Assembly: GCF_014203235.1 (NCBI RefSeq)
Contig: NZ_JACHIN010000001.1
Span: 806,001-870,000 of the forward strand
Reading direction: 5' to 3'
Length of the DNA: 64,000 nucleotides
Source of the DNA: Nonomuraea endophytica
GTDB lineage: Bacteria > Actinomycetota > Actinomycetes > Streptosporangiales > Streptosporangiaceae
The notes below the pieces were generated by a model. The model saw only the letters and a program-made list of their open reading frames with translations. It was not told where the DNA came from and searched no databases. The position numbers and the translations under genes are program-made. Below, in pieces: positions 34,236-41,960 of the stretch (its first letter is position 1; each line of letters opens with the position of its first letter).

Positions 34236-34340
34236 GCGCCAAGCCTGGAACCAGTCGTCGATGTCGCTCAGATGGCACGGGTTCAGAAAGAAAGCGCGTC
34301 GCCTTTGACCCACACGGCGCTGAGACCCCGTAGCCATCGG
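34212..34340 (-). pseudogene. Frameshifted C-terminal relic of an unidentified gene
   Basis: On the minus strand the frame reads RWLRGLSAVWVKGDALSF and then hits TGA. Shifting the frame in the TTTCTTTCTG stretch continues smoothly as FLNPCHLSDIDDWFQAWRSR and IGPAF before a stop at 34212. The two halves look like one C-terminal domain interrupted by a single-base change. The 5' part of the gene is missing, because the region upstream is the start of the Pr6Pr gene. I do not recognise the family securely. Confidence 0.4.
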
Positions 34341-34376
34341 TTGTCCCAACCCGCCGAATCGCGCACGCTAGGGCAG

Positions 34377-34994
34377 ATGATCATACGCACCTTATGGCGA
34401 ATCCTCCTGGTTGCGGCGGCGCTCACCGGAGTAGCACTCGCACTGGTCGAACTACGCAACCCGTGGGTGACGTTCACCGTGCAGAGCAACACCGTGCTGG
34501 CCGCCTACTACCTGTGGCTCCTGGCAGCCCGCCGCGAAGGCGGCCCGTCGGTCCGCGGCGCCGTAACCCTCTATCTGGTGGTGACCGGAGTAGTCGCCTT
34601 CTTCGCCCTCCCGTTGCCCCAATCCGCCCGCAACCTGCTGCTCCACTGCGTAACGCCGTTGATGGTCCTGATCGACTGGACCGCCTTCGCCCACACCCGC
34701 CGCCCAGGATGGACCGACCCCTTCAAGTGGCTGGCCTTCCCTCTGGGATACGCGGTGCTGGTGTTGCTCACCGCCCCGGATCTGCCAGTCAGAATGGCCC
34801 GCCGCCACCTGAACCTGACCGAGATCAGTTTCATCGACTATGTCCTGGCAGCACTGGGATTCAGCATCGTGTTCCTCATAGCCGGGTACGCCCTGATCGC
34901 CCTCACGCATATCTCCACATCAATCGGAAAGGGGGCCCAAAAAGGGAGACACCACCATGCAGGCAAAGACGATCGCATTCCTCGCGGCCCCTGA
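34377..34994 (+). CDS. Pr6Pr family membrane protein
   Basis: The 205-residue protein from ATG 34377 (AGGGCAG upstream) has about six transmembrane helices, among them LWRILLVAAALTGVALAL, NTVLAAYYLWLLAARR and GFSIVFLIAGYALIAL. The motif SNTVLAAYYLW and the later LPQSARNLLLHCVTPLMVLI DW are typical of the FAR-17a/AIG1-like (Pr6Pr) group. Eukaryotic relatives hydrolyse fatty-acid esters of hydroxy fatty acids; bacterial members are uncharacterised. Its last 38 bases overlap the start of the PfpI gene, so the two are probably co-translated. A longer frame from 34272 includes relic DNA and is not used. Confidence 0.85.
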   Translation: MIIRTLWRILLVAAALTGVALALVELRNPWVTFTVQSNTVLAAYYLWLLAARREGGPSVRGAVTLYLVVTGVVAFFALPLPQSARNLLLHCVTPLMVLIDWTAFAHTRRPGWTDPFKWLAFPLGYAVLVLLTAPDLPVRMARRHLNLTEISFIDYVLAALGFSIVFLIAGYALIALTHISTSIGKGAQKGRHHHAGKDDRIPRGP

Positions 34995-35496
34995 AGGCGT
35001 AGAGCAGATCGAACTGCTCGAACCCTGGAAAGCCGTCAAACAAGCCGGAGGCACACCACGCCTCATCTCCACCGCCCCCGGCTCCATCCAAGGCTTCAAC
35101 CACCTCGACAAGGGCGACGTCTTCGCCGTGGACGCCACCGTGGACGAGGTGAGCGCCGCCGACTTCGACGTCCTCGTACTCCCCGGCGGCGTGGCCAACC
35201 CCGACCTCCTTCGCACGATCCCGCAGGCAGTCAGCTTCGTCCGCGCCTTCTTCGACAACGGCAAGCCGGTGGCGGCCATCTGCCACGCACCCTGGACCCT
35301 CATAGAGGCCGACGTCGTCCGAAACCGCACCCTGACTTCTTGGCCCAGCCTGCAAACAGACCTCCGCAACGCCGGCGCCACCTGGGTCGACAAGGAACTC
35401 GTGGTGGACACCGAAGCCCCAAGCACGTTGATCACCAGCCGCAAACCCGACGACCTGAAGGCGTTCTGCCAAGCCCTGACAGACACGATCACCTGA
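34957..35496 (+). CDS. DJ-1/PfpI family protein
   Basis: This 179-residue single-domain protein has the DJ-1/PfpI nucleophile elbow AAICHAPWTLIEA, with the catalytic Cys preceded by a typical strand. The acidic residue in VEQIELLEPWKAVKQAGG corresponds to the usual Glu of the family. Members are glutamine-amidotransferase-like proteins acting as stress-induced protease-like enzymes, glyoxalases or deglycases. The ATG at 34957 has GGGAG upstream and lies inside the Pr6Pr gene. The two stops of this gene and the convergent P-loop kinase overlap by 8 bp. Confidence 0.92.
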   Translation: MQAKTIAFLAAPEGVEQIELLEPWKAVKQAGGTPRLISTAPGSIQGFNHLDKGDVFAVDATVDEVSAADFDVLVLPGGVANPDLLRTIPQAVSFVRAFFDNGKPVAAICHAPWTLIEADVVRNRTLTSWPSLQTDLRNAGATWVDKELVVDTEAPSTLITSRKPDDLKAFCQALTDTIT

Positions 35497-36031
35497 CCGA
35501 GGCGCCCACCACCCGCTCAACCAGCGCCGCGACATCAACCGGCCCCGTCGTGTCCACCCGATGCACAGGCCCGAGCGCGAGCGGTTCCGCCTGCCGTACC
35601 CAATGACGCCAAAGCTCGTCATCCACCCGCGAGTCCAGATGAATCGGATGCCTACCCAAACGCATCCGATATCTCCGCAGGGCAAGATCCGCAGGAACGT
35701 CACACCAGACCTCCTGCGCAGCCGCCACCCCCGCCCGCCGCAACCCATCCACAACCACCGGCCGCAGATCCCGCAACCAAGGACCTTCCAGTACGGCACC
35801 GCCGCGCGCGTCGGCCAGCAGGGTCCAGAGGGTCTCACCGGCGGCCGTACCGAGCCTGCGACTCCACTCGACCGGGGTGGAACCGTCGGGCGGGACGGCA
35901 CCGAGCACGTCGGCCAGCGTCTCCTTCACCCGATCCTTGCTGAGAAGGGGCAACGCGAGGTCGCGGGCCAGCGCTTGGGCCAACGTGGTCTTCCCCGAGC
36001 CGGGCAGACCGTTCACCAGGACGACGAGCAT
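35489..36031 (-). CDS. Small P-loop NTPase / kinase (AAA_33-like)
   Basis: The 180-residue protein begins MLVVLVNGLPGSGKTTLAQA with a Walker A motif, followed by a LSKDRVKETLADVLG lid/Asp region and EVWCDVPADLALRRYRMRLG. This is the arrangement of small-molecule kinases such as shikimate- or gluconate-kinase-like proteins and the antibiotic-phosphotransferase-like AAA_33 family. The substrate-binding residues are not diagnostic. The gene stands alone on the minus strand with its stop overlapping the PfpI stop. Confidence 0.85.
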   Translation of the reverse strand: MLVVLVNGLPGSGKTTLAQALARDLALPLLSKDRVKETLADVLGAVPPDGSTPVEWSRRLGTAAGETLWTLLADARGGAVLEGPWLRDLRPVVVDGLRRAGVAAAQEVWCDVPADLALRRYRMRLGRHPIHLDSRVDDELWRHWVRQAEPLALGPVHRVDTTGPVDVAALVERVVGASVR

Positions 36032-36088
36032 GCCCGGATGCTAGATCACCACCTCCCGTCGTGATCGCTTATGTGAAGATGTCCAGGC

Positions 36089-36720
36089 ATGGCGGACTTG
36101 TACGAACTGCTGGTGACAGCTGATCTTCCCGATGACCTTTCGGAAGCCGAAGTGGCGGAGCTCCGCTGGCACCTTGGGCTTGGGCCGGAGCCTGAGGAGT
36201 TCAGCATCGTGACCGATTTTCCCGAGGAGTTCATCGACGACCTGGACGATCCCAGGGTCGTGGAGAGCGGGGAAGGTTATTGGGCGGCGGTGCGGTACCC
36301 GGCGCTGGCCCAGCGTGGGGCGGCAGCCAGAATCCGCGGGGTGCTGTTCTCGGCACTTGAGCGTCGCGGTCCTGAGGAACGACGCTCCGGCTGGGCGCTG
36401 ACATCACGCCAGGAGATCCACGCGGATGAGTTCCACGTGCCGACGCAATTCATCCGATGGCTTGACCGGAGGGTGCGTGACTCGGCGTTCGATCTCTCCT
36501 TGCACATGCGCTTCTATGAGGATGATGTCCTCGCTCCGGCGTCTCTTCTGGATGGTGAGCTTGTCACTCGGGAGATCGTGTCCGTCTCCCCTTCGCCCAG
36601 GTCTTGCGCCTGATCGCCGACGGTCAACGCCAGGAGGCGATCGTCCAGGTCGGCAGGGAGAGCGGCCTTAACACAGACAGGGCCAGACGGTACGTCGACG
36701 CGCTACGGCAGGGGCGGGTG
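36089..36720 (+). pseudogene. Hypothetical gene split from its L7/L12-like C-terminal domain by a frameshift
   Basis: The first frame (36089-36613) encodes 174 residues starting MADLYELLVTADLPDDLSEA and running to GELVTREIVSVSP before diverging into PSPRSCA and a stop. Reading in the -1 (+2) frame from about 36585 continues the domain: FAQVLRLIADGQRQEAIVQV and GRESGLNTDRARRYVDAL. This second piece is a ribosomal L7/L12 C-terminal-like helix pair of the kind often found at the end of uncharacterised actinobacterial proteins. I read this as one gene broken by a single-base change near 36590; the 174-residue front part may still be made. The end of the second frame runs into the repeat region, so the original stop is lost. 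Confidence 0.6.
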
Positions 36721-36790
36721 GCTTGGCCTAGTGCGCGCCTCTTGGCAGGCGGTTCAGGGGATCCAGGCACCTGGTTGCGCTCTGGCTCGG

Positions 36791-36877
36791 CCTTGCCCCA
36801 TCGCGCGAAGCGCGCACCACAGCTGGACCGCGCCTGTCGGGTGGGCTCCAACCGCCCAGCCACCCAACCGGGCAAGG
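36791..36877. repeat. Repeat unit 1, bounded by CCTTGCCC/GGGCAAGG
   Basis: An 87-bp unit begins CCTTGCCC (36791-36798) and ends GGGCAAGG (36870-36877), an 8-bp perfect inverted terminal repeat. Just inside the left end is the small hairpin CGCGC-GAA-GCGCG, followed by CACCACAGCT. Unit 2 repeats the same order, so the whole structure is conserved and not only its ends. Confidence 0.65.
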
Positions 36878-36955
36878 GGTGGGACTCCCAGAAGACAGCC
36901 CGAGCGGAGCGAGGCCCGACACGGGGTCGAGCCTCGGCTCGACTGGAAGCAACAG

Positions 36956-37043
36956 CCTTGCCCCCATCGCGCGAAGCGCGCACCACAGCTAGACCTCGCC
37001 TGTCGGGTGGGCTCCAACTGGCTGACCACCTAGCCGGGCAAGG
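36956..37043. repeat. Repeat unit 2, same ends and internal hairpin
   Basis: The 88-bp unit begins CCTTGCCC (36956-36963) and ends GGGCAAGG (37036-37043), with the same CGCGC-GAA-GCGCG hairpin, CACCACAGCT and CCTGTCGGGTGGGCTCCAAC blocks as unit 1, but with single-base differences and a different 3' third. Direct orientation, 165-bp period. There is no ORF that could encode a transposase. Confidence 0.65.
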
Positions 37044-37204
37044 GGTGGGGCCCGACAAAACGCGCGGAGCGAAGCGGAGCACCTTGCCTGGGTAGCGGGC
37101 TTATCGGGTGTGGATCGGGCAAGGGCCTCGCTTGGGGGCGAAACACCAAGAGGATCCCTTACTACCTTGAAACTCTCGTGTAACCGCTTGATCGGAGGAT
37201 CGAA

Positions 37205-37224
37205 TTGGTCTAGAGGTAGACCAA
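37205..37224. promoter_or_regulatory. Perfect 8-4-8 dyad upstream of the APC permease
   Basis: TTGGTCTA (37205-37212) and TAGACCAA (37217-37224) flank GAGG, forming a perfect inverted repeat that ends 21 bases before the permease ATG. The TGGTC/GACCA half-site is typical of GntR (FadR-type) regulators. No such regulator is encoded near it in this window. The position would allow repression of initiation. Confidence 0.6.
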
Positions 37225-37245
37225 AGAACCCCCCGAGGAGACCAC

Positions 37246-38772
37246 ATGACTGTGGATGAGGATTCCAAACGACTCGCCGAGCTGGGTTACAAGCAGGAAC
37301 TCGCACGAACCTGGAGCGGTTTCTCCAACTTCGCCATCTCCTTCTCGATCATCTCCATCCTGGCCGGCTGCTTCACCACCTTCTACCAAGCCTGGAACAA
37401 CGGCGGCCCGGTCGCCATCTCCTGGGGCTGGCCGCTGATCTCGATCTTCATCCTGATCATCGGCTTCTGCATGTCCGAGCTCGTCTCCGCCTATCCGACG
37501 GCGGGCGGCATCTACTGGTGGGCGGCCAAGCTCGGCAAGCCGATCCACGGCTGGTTCACCGGCTGGCTGAACCTGGTCGGCCTGGTGGCGGTCACCGCCT
37601 CGGTCGACTACGGCTGCGCCACCTTCCTGGACCTCACGCTCACCCAGTTCTTCCCCAGCTGGGAGCCGAGCCTGGCCAGGGTATTCGGCTTCTTCGCGGT
37701 GATCCTCATCCTTCACGCGCTGATCAACATCTACAGCCACCGCCTGATCTCCGTGCTGCAGAACATCTCCGTCTGGTGGCACGTGGCGGGGGCCGCGGTG
37801 GTGGTCGGGCTGCTGATCTTCCTGCCGCAGCAGCACCAGTCGGTCTCGTTCGTGTTCACCGAGACGATCAACAACTCGGGCTTCGGCGACGGGACGAGCG
37901 GCCTGCCGTTCTGGTTCTACGTGCTGCCGCTGGGCTTCCTGCTGACGCAGTACACGATCACCGGGTTCGACGCGTGCGCGCACGTCTCGGAGGAGACGCA
38001 GGGCGCGGCCATGTCGGCGGCCAAGGGCCTGTGGAAGTCGATCTTCTACTCGGCGATCGGCGGCTGGATCGTGCTGCTGGCGTTCCTGTTCGCGGCCACG
38101 GACGTGAACGCGATCAACGAGAGCGGCGGCGCGGTGGCGACGATCTTCACGACCGCGCTCGACTGGGCTCCGGCGACGCTGATCCTGGCGATCTCGACGC
38201 TCGGCCAGTTCTTCTGCGGGATGAGCTGCGTGACCTCGATGTCGCGGATGACCTACGCGTTCTCGCGGGACGGCGCGGTGCCCGGCTGGCGGCTGTGGTC
38301 GAAGGTGAACGTCAACCGCACCCCGGTCAACGCCATCCTCGCCGGCTGCGGCGTGGCGCTGCTGATCACGCTCCCGGCCCTGTGGGCCCCTCCCGGTACG
38401 GCCGCGCCGGTCGCTTTCCTCGCGGTGGTGTCGATCGCGGTCATCGGCCTCTACCTGGCCTTCCTGATCCCGATCTGGCTGCGGCTGAAGCAGGGCGCCG
38501 CGTTCGTGCCGGGGCCGTGGACGCTGGGCTCGAAGTACAAGGTCCTGAACTGGATCGCGATCATCGAGATCATCGTCATCTCGATCTACTTCATCATGCC
38601 GGTCTCGCCGAAGGGGGTTCCGGGCAACGCCGAGTTCACCTGGACGGCGGTCAACTACGCGCCGCTCGCGGTGGGCGTGGTGCTGGCGGGCATCGCCCTG
38701 TGGTGGACGCTGTCGGCCAAGAACTGGTTTGCCGGGCCCCGCCGTAACGTCGACGAGGTTCCCACTCCCTAA
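37246..38772 (+). CDS. APC family amino acid/GABA-type permease
   Basis: The 508-residue transporter has twelve predicted transmembrane helices. The family start ELGYKQELARTWSGFSNFAI is followed by helix I ISFSIISILAGCFTTFYQAW and the conserved GIYWWAAKLG of helix III; MSELVSAYPTAGGIYWW is the GABA-permease/amino-acid-permease 2 type signature. Such permeases take up GABA, choline or other amino acids by proton symport. Its SD is CGAGGAGAC. A perfect dyad 21 bases upstream suggests repressor control, perhaps by a GntR protein encoded elsewhere. The gene ends 4 bases into the stop of the convergent lipB. Confidence 0.93.
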   Translation: MTVDEDSKRLAELGYKQELARTWSGFSNFAISFSIISILAGCFTTFYQAWNNGGPVAISWGWPLISIFILIIGFCMSELVSAYPTAGGIYWWAAKLGKPIHGWFTGWLNLVGLVAVTASVDYGCATFLDLTLTQFFPSWEPSLARVFGFFAVILILHALINIYSHRLISVLQNISVWWHVAGAAVVVGLLIFLPQQHQSVSFVFTETINNSGFGDGTSGLPFWFYVLPLGFLLTQYTITGFDACAHVSEETQGAAMSAAKGLWKSIFYSAIGGWIVLLAFLFAATDVNAINESGGAVATIFTTALDWAPATLILAISTLGQFFCGMSCVTSMSRMTYAFSRDGAVPGWRLWSKVNVNRTPVNAILAGCGVALLITLPALWAPPGTAAPVAFLAVVSIAVIGLYLAFLIPIWLRLKQGAAFVPGPWTLGSKYKVLNWIAIIEIIVISIYFIMPVSPKGVPGNAEFTWTAVNYAPLAVGVVLAGIALWWTLSAKNWFAGPRRNVDEVPTP

Positions 38773-39407
38773 GGGGCGGCCTCGAAGGCGGTCGCGACGG
38801 TCTCGCGGACCTCGGTCATGGTGGCGGCGTCCAGCTCGCGCTTGACCGAGGTCATGTCGACCTCGGGCATGCCGCACGCCACCGCCCAGTCCCAGGGTTC
38901 GAGGTCGCCGTCGACGTTGAGCGCGAAGCCGTGGCTGGTGACGCCGCGGCTCTGCCGCATCCCGATCGAGACGATCTTGCGGCTGGTCTCGCTGGTCCAG
39001 ACGCCGGTCAGGAGCTCGTGGCCGGGCGGGGTGTCGCGGCGCTCGGCGGGCACGCCGAGCTTGCCCAGCGCCTCGACGAGGCGGAGCTCCACCTCGCGGA
39101 CGTAGTCGACGATGCCCTCGTCCTCGGCGAGCTTGACGATGAGGTATCCGACGAGCTGGCCGGGGCCGTGGTAGGTCAGCTGGCCGCCCCGGCCGGTCTC
39201 CACGACCGGGACCCCGCGGGCGGGGTCGGGCAGGTGCTCCAGCGGCGTGCGCCGCCCGACGGTGAAGACCATCGGGTGGCTCAGCAACCACAGCGTGTCG
39301 CCCCGCTCGTCTCGCTGCCGCTGACCGACCAGGTCGGTCATGCGTTCCATCGCCTGGTCGTAGTCGACGAGATCGTCCTGGATGAGCGTGAGCGGGCGCG
39401 ACTTCAT
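38769..39407 (-). CDS. lipB: Octanoyltransferase (lipoyl(octanoyl) transferase)
   Basis: The 212-residue enzyme transfers octanoyl from octanoyl-ACP to lipoyl-dependent enzyme domains in the cytoplasm. Key family motifs are GRRTPLEHLP (after DTLWLLSHPMVFTVGR), RGGQLTYHGPGQLVGYLI (substrate-binding), SRKIVSIGMRQSRGVTSHG (catalytic Lys) and ACGMPE (catalytic Cys). ATG 39407 is used; the frame is open further upstream but through the PspC gene. LipA, its usual partner, is not in view. The PspC gene stops 2 bases upstream, so the two may be co-transcribed. Confidence 0.95.
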   Translation of the reverse strand: MKSRPLTLIQDDLVDYDQAMERMTDLVGQRQRDERGDTLWLLSHPMVFTVGRRTPLEHLPDPARGVPVVETGRGGQLTYHGPGQLVGYLIVKLAEDEGIVDYVREVELRLVEALGKLGVPAERRDTPPGHELLTGVWTSETSRKIVSIGMRQSRGVTSHGFALNVDGDLEPWDWAVACGMPEVDMTSVKRELDAATMTEVRETVATAFEAAP

Positions 39408-39408
39408 A

Positions 39409-39597
39409 CTAGTGAGCGTAGCTCCGCGGGCCGTTGGGCAGGACGATCCAGAGAATGATGTAAAGCACCCACATGGGGCCGGGCAGCAGCGACAGCAGCA
39501 GCCACAGCGCCCGCACGAGAGTGGGCGACCAGCCGAGCTTGTCCGCGATGCCGCCGCAGACGCCGGCCAGAATCCTGTGCTCCTTCGAGCGGTACAT
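39409..39597 (-). CDS. PspC domain small membrane protein
   Basis: The 62-residue protein consists of a PspC domain: the opening YRSKEHRILAGVCGGIADKL, the middle GWSPTLVRALWLLLSLLPGP and a terminal hydrophobic helix WVLYIILWIVLPNG. PspC proteins are membrane-associated stress factors. In actinomycetes stand-alone copies are common and their role is not settled. It precedes lipB by 1 base on the same strand. Confidence 0.92.
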   Translation of the reverse strand: MYRSKEHRILAGVCGGIADKLGWSPTLVRALWLLLSLLPGPMWVLYIILWIVLPNGPRSYAH

Positions 39598-39660
39598 CTC
39601 GCTCCTTCATTGGTTGCGAACTCACCTGGTAAAACGGACAACGAGGTGATTCGCGTTCCA

Positions 39661-40167
39661 CTATGGACCCTGAGAAAACCCTGACAGGGTGAGCCATTCG
39701 GTGGCGAGGTCGAAATGTTGCCTGGTCAGTCCGGTTTTAGGGTCGATCTGGACGAGGAAGAAGTCGCCGACGTCCGGGTGGTCCCTGAGGTAGCGCTCGT
39801 CGGCGGAGAACAGAAGGTCGTCGAACCACACGAACGGCCGCCCCCGCACGTACTCGGCCACGTGCGGCGTCTTGAACATCTCGCCCACCTCGCTGGGACG
39901 ATCCTGCGCCACCCGGATGACCGGCAGGGCGGGCAGCCCGAGGCGGGGGGCGATCCATTCGTTGGCGTGGTGTTCCCAGGTGGTCGCCCACACGAGTTCG
40001 GCGCCGGCCCGCACGGCCAGTTCGAGCAGCCAGATGCCGTGCCGCGGGTTGAGGTGGACCGTGTAGGTCTCGCCTTCGAGCACGCACCGGTAGCGCCGGA
40101 AGTCCGCGGACGGCCGGCCGAGCGGGTTGAGCACGCCGTCGATGTCGACGAGCACCAGGGGTTTCAT
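39661..40167 (-). CDS. HAD-like nucleotidase/phosphatase-domain protein
   Basis: The 168-residue protein starts MKPLVLVDIDGVLNPLGRP, a HAD motif I (DIDGVLN), followed by a second region LVWATTWEHHANEWIAPRLG (motif II like) and FVWFDDLLFSADERYL (motif IV). There is no separate cap domain, so it resembles the HAD proteins of unknown substrate found in actinomycetes, some associated with RNA repair operons. The last residues read LATEWLTLSGFSQGP. The ATG overlaps the stop of the AraC-type gene by 4 bp, which suggests co-transcription. Confidence 0.8.
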   Translation of the reverse strand: MKPLVLVDIDGVLNPLGRPSADFRRYRCVLEGETYTVHLNPRHGIWLLELAVRAGAELVWATTWEHHANEWIAPRLGLPALPVIRVAQDRPSEVGEMFKTPHVAEYVRGRPFVWFDDLLFSADERYLRDHPDVGDFFLVQIDPKTGLTRQHFDLATEWLTLSGFSQGP

Positions 40168-41075
40168 CCGACCTTGTATTCCTGGGGACTGACGCCGCGT
40201 ACCCGCTTGAAGGCGGTGCTGAGCGCGAAGGGGCTGCCGTAGCCGACCTTCCTGGCGACGGAGCCGATGGTGGCGCCGGGCTCGCGCAGCAGGTCGGCGG
40301 CGAGGGCGAGGCGCCAGTCGGTGAGGAAGGACATCGGCGGCTCGCCCACGAGTTCGGTGAAGCGCCTGGCCAGCGAGGCGCGCGAGACGCCGACCTCGGC
40401 GGCCAGGGAGGCGACGGTCCAGGGGTGGGCGGGGTTGTTGTGGAGCATGCGCATGGCCTTGCCGACGATCGGGTCGCTCTGGGCGCGGTACCAGGCGGGC
40501 GCCTCATGGTCGGCGAACCAGGAGCGCAGCGTGGAGATCAGCAGCAGGTCGAGCAGCCGGTCGAGCACGGCTTCCTGGCCGGGTTCGTCGCGGACCATCT
40601 CGGCGCCGAGCAGGCCGATCAGCGGCCCGCCCGGCAGCACGAGGAGTTTCGGCAGTGCGTCCAGCAGTCGTTTGCCGACCTCGGTCTCCATGGCGTAGGT
40701 CCCGACGATCATGATGGTGTCGCCGTCGGCGCTGTTTCCCCAGGTACGCACGCCGAGGTCCATGGACTGGTAGAGCGATTCGCCGTCCAGCGTGGTGCAG
40801 TGCTGGTCGGCCCCGATGATGATCTGGGGTGTGGTGCCCGGCCGGTCGGCCACGACGTAGTCGTCCGGCCCGCGCACGATCGCCACCTCACCGGGGCTGA
40901 TCGGGACGGGCGGGCTGTCTCGCGGCACCACCCACGCCTCCCCCCTGACCACGCCCACCAGGGTGAGCGGCGCCTGGTCCTCCACCCGCATCGACCAGGG
41001 CGGATCCAGGAGGGCACGCAGCAGAAATGCGCCCCGGGCGCGTGGCCCGTCGAGGAGTGCGGCAAGCTGGTCCAT
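40164..41075 (-). CDS. AraC family regulator with cupin-type ligand domain
   Basis: The 303-residue product from ATG 41075 has an N-terminal cupin_6/AraC-binding domain (MDQLAALLDGPRARGAFLLR, SMRVEDQAPLTLVGVVRGEA) and a C-terminal AraC HTH pair (LAAEVGVSRASLARRFTELV and VARKVGYGSPFALSTAFKRV RG). It is divergent from the NmrA-like oxidoreductase gene at 41151 with 75 bases between, and likely controls it. The frame is open to 41111 but those codons are not typical. The ligand is unknown. Confidence 0.9.
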   Translation of the reverse strand: MDQLAALLDGPRARGAFLLRALLDPPWSMRVEDQAPLTLVGVVRGEAWVVPRDSPPVPISPGEVAIVRGPDDYVVADRPGTTPQIIIGADQHCTTLDGESLYQSMDLGVRTWGNSADGDTIMIVGTYAMETEVGKRLLDALPKLLVLPGGPLIGLLGAEMVRDEPGQEAVLDRLLDLLLISTLRSWFADHEAPAWYRAQSDPIVGKAMRMLHNNPAHPWTVASLAAEVGVSRASLARRFTELVGEPPMSFLTDWRLALAADLLREPGATIGSVARKVGYGSPFALSTAFKRVRGVSPQEYKVG

Positions 41076-41150
41076 GGTTGAGACGATCGCATATGGAATG
41101 GCGCGTTTCAACCATGTCCAGTCTCATTCGCAGCCGCTTAACTATGAGGC

Positions 41151-41960
41151 ATGACGAACAACACGACTCTGGTTCTCGGTTCCAACGGCAAGACCGGCCG
41201 CCGCGTGGTTGAGCGGCTCGAGGCGATGGGCCTCGACGTGCGCAAGGGCTCGCGCCCGGCGTTCGACTGGGAGGACGACTCCACCTGGGCGCCCATCGTC
41301 CGCGACGTCCACGCCGTCTACATCACCTACTACCCCGACCTCGCCTTCCCCGGCGCGCTCGACCGGATCCGCACCTTCACCGAGATCGCCGTCGCGGCGG
41401 GGGTGCGCAGGCTGGTCCTGCTGTCCGGCCGCAACGAGGAGCTCGCCCAGGAGGCCGAGCAGGTCGTCCTCGGCGCCGGCGTCGAGGCGACGGTCGTGCG
41501 CTGCTCCTGGTTCATGCAGAACTTCGACGAGGGCTGGCTCCTGGAGCCCGTGCTGAGCGGCACCATCGCGCTGCCCGCCGGCGAGGTCACCGAGCCCTTC
41601 GTCGACGTGGAGGACATCGCCGACGTCGCCACCGCTGCGCTGACCCAGGACGGCCACGCCGGCAAGGTCTACGAGCTGACCGGACCCCGCCTAATCAGCT
41701 TCGCCGAGGCCGCGGCCCAGATCAGCGCGGCGACCGGGCGCGAGGTCGCCTACGTCTCGGTCACGCCGGAGGAGTTCGCGGCCGGCGCCATCGCGGCCGG
41801 CGTGCCCGAGGACGAGGCCCACGGTCTCAACGCGCTGTTCGCCGAGGTCCTCGACGGCCGTAACGAAAACCTCGCCGACGGGGTACGGCAGGCCCTCGGC
41901 CGGCCGGCCCGCGACTTCACCGAGTACGCCAAGCAGGCGGCTCCGGCGTGGAAGGTCTAG
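41151..41960 (+). CDS. NmrA-like NAD(P)H-binding oxidoreductase
   Basis: The 269-residue protein starts MTNNTTLVLGSNGKTGRRVV (a variant Rossmann motif) and contains AVYITYYPDLAFPGALDRIR, RLVLLSGRNEELAQEAEQVV and VRCSWFMQNFDEGWLLEPVL. The last part, GRPARDFTEYAKQAA, matches the same ending in the NmrA-like gene at 25286. The substrate is not readable; such proteins act as NAD(P)-dependent reductases or redox sensors. An AraC-type regulator is divergent. The stop overlaps the convergent gene by 4 bp. Confidence 0.88.
   Translation: MTNNTTLVLGSNGKTGRRVVERLEAMGLDVRKGSRPAFDWEDDSTWAPIVRDVHAVYITYYPDLAFPGALDRIRTFTEIAVAAGVRRLVLLSGRNEELAQEAEQVVLGAGVEATVVRCSWFMQNFDEGWLLEPVLSGTIALPAGEVTEPFVDVEDIADVATAALTQDGHAGKVYELTGPRLISFAEAAAQISAATGREVAYVSVTPEEFAAGAIAAGVPEDEAHGLNALFAEVLDGRNENLADGVRQALGRPARDFTEYAKQAAPAWKV

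Larger units (their letters stand above)
36721..37204. other. Non-coding, repeat-bearing intergenic region
   Basis: About 480 bases lie between the broken gene and the operator of the APC permease. ORFs here exist in all frames but change character abruptly and carry the same words in different frames, so I reject them as genes. The content is the two inverted-repeat-bounded units (listed separately) and blocks such as GCGGAGCGAAGCGGAGC at about 37062-37078. Bases 37100-37204 contain no clear feature except a weak TTGAAA near 37168. Confidence 0.55.

Noticed and set aside
36089..36720. Programmed ribosomal frameshift for the broken hypothetical gene
   Set aside because: No X-XXY-YYZ slippery heptamer or downstream pseudoknot is evident at the junction, so mutation or sequencing error is more likely.
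36604..37095. 163-residue ORF and its antisense counterparts in the repeat region
   Set aside because: Only the first ~40 residues (an L7/L12-like tail) look real; the remainder translates the repeat units, which occur in different frames, so I call it non-coding.
37210..39291. 693-residue minus-strand frame opposite the APC permease and lipB
   Set aside because: The composition is dominated by Arg/Gly/Asp typical of high-GC antisense frames, and both genes beneath have strong family motifs.
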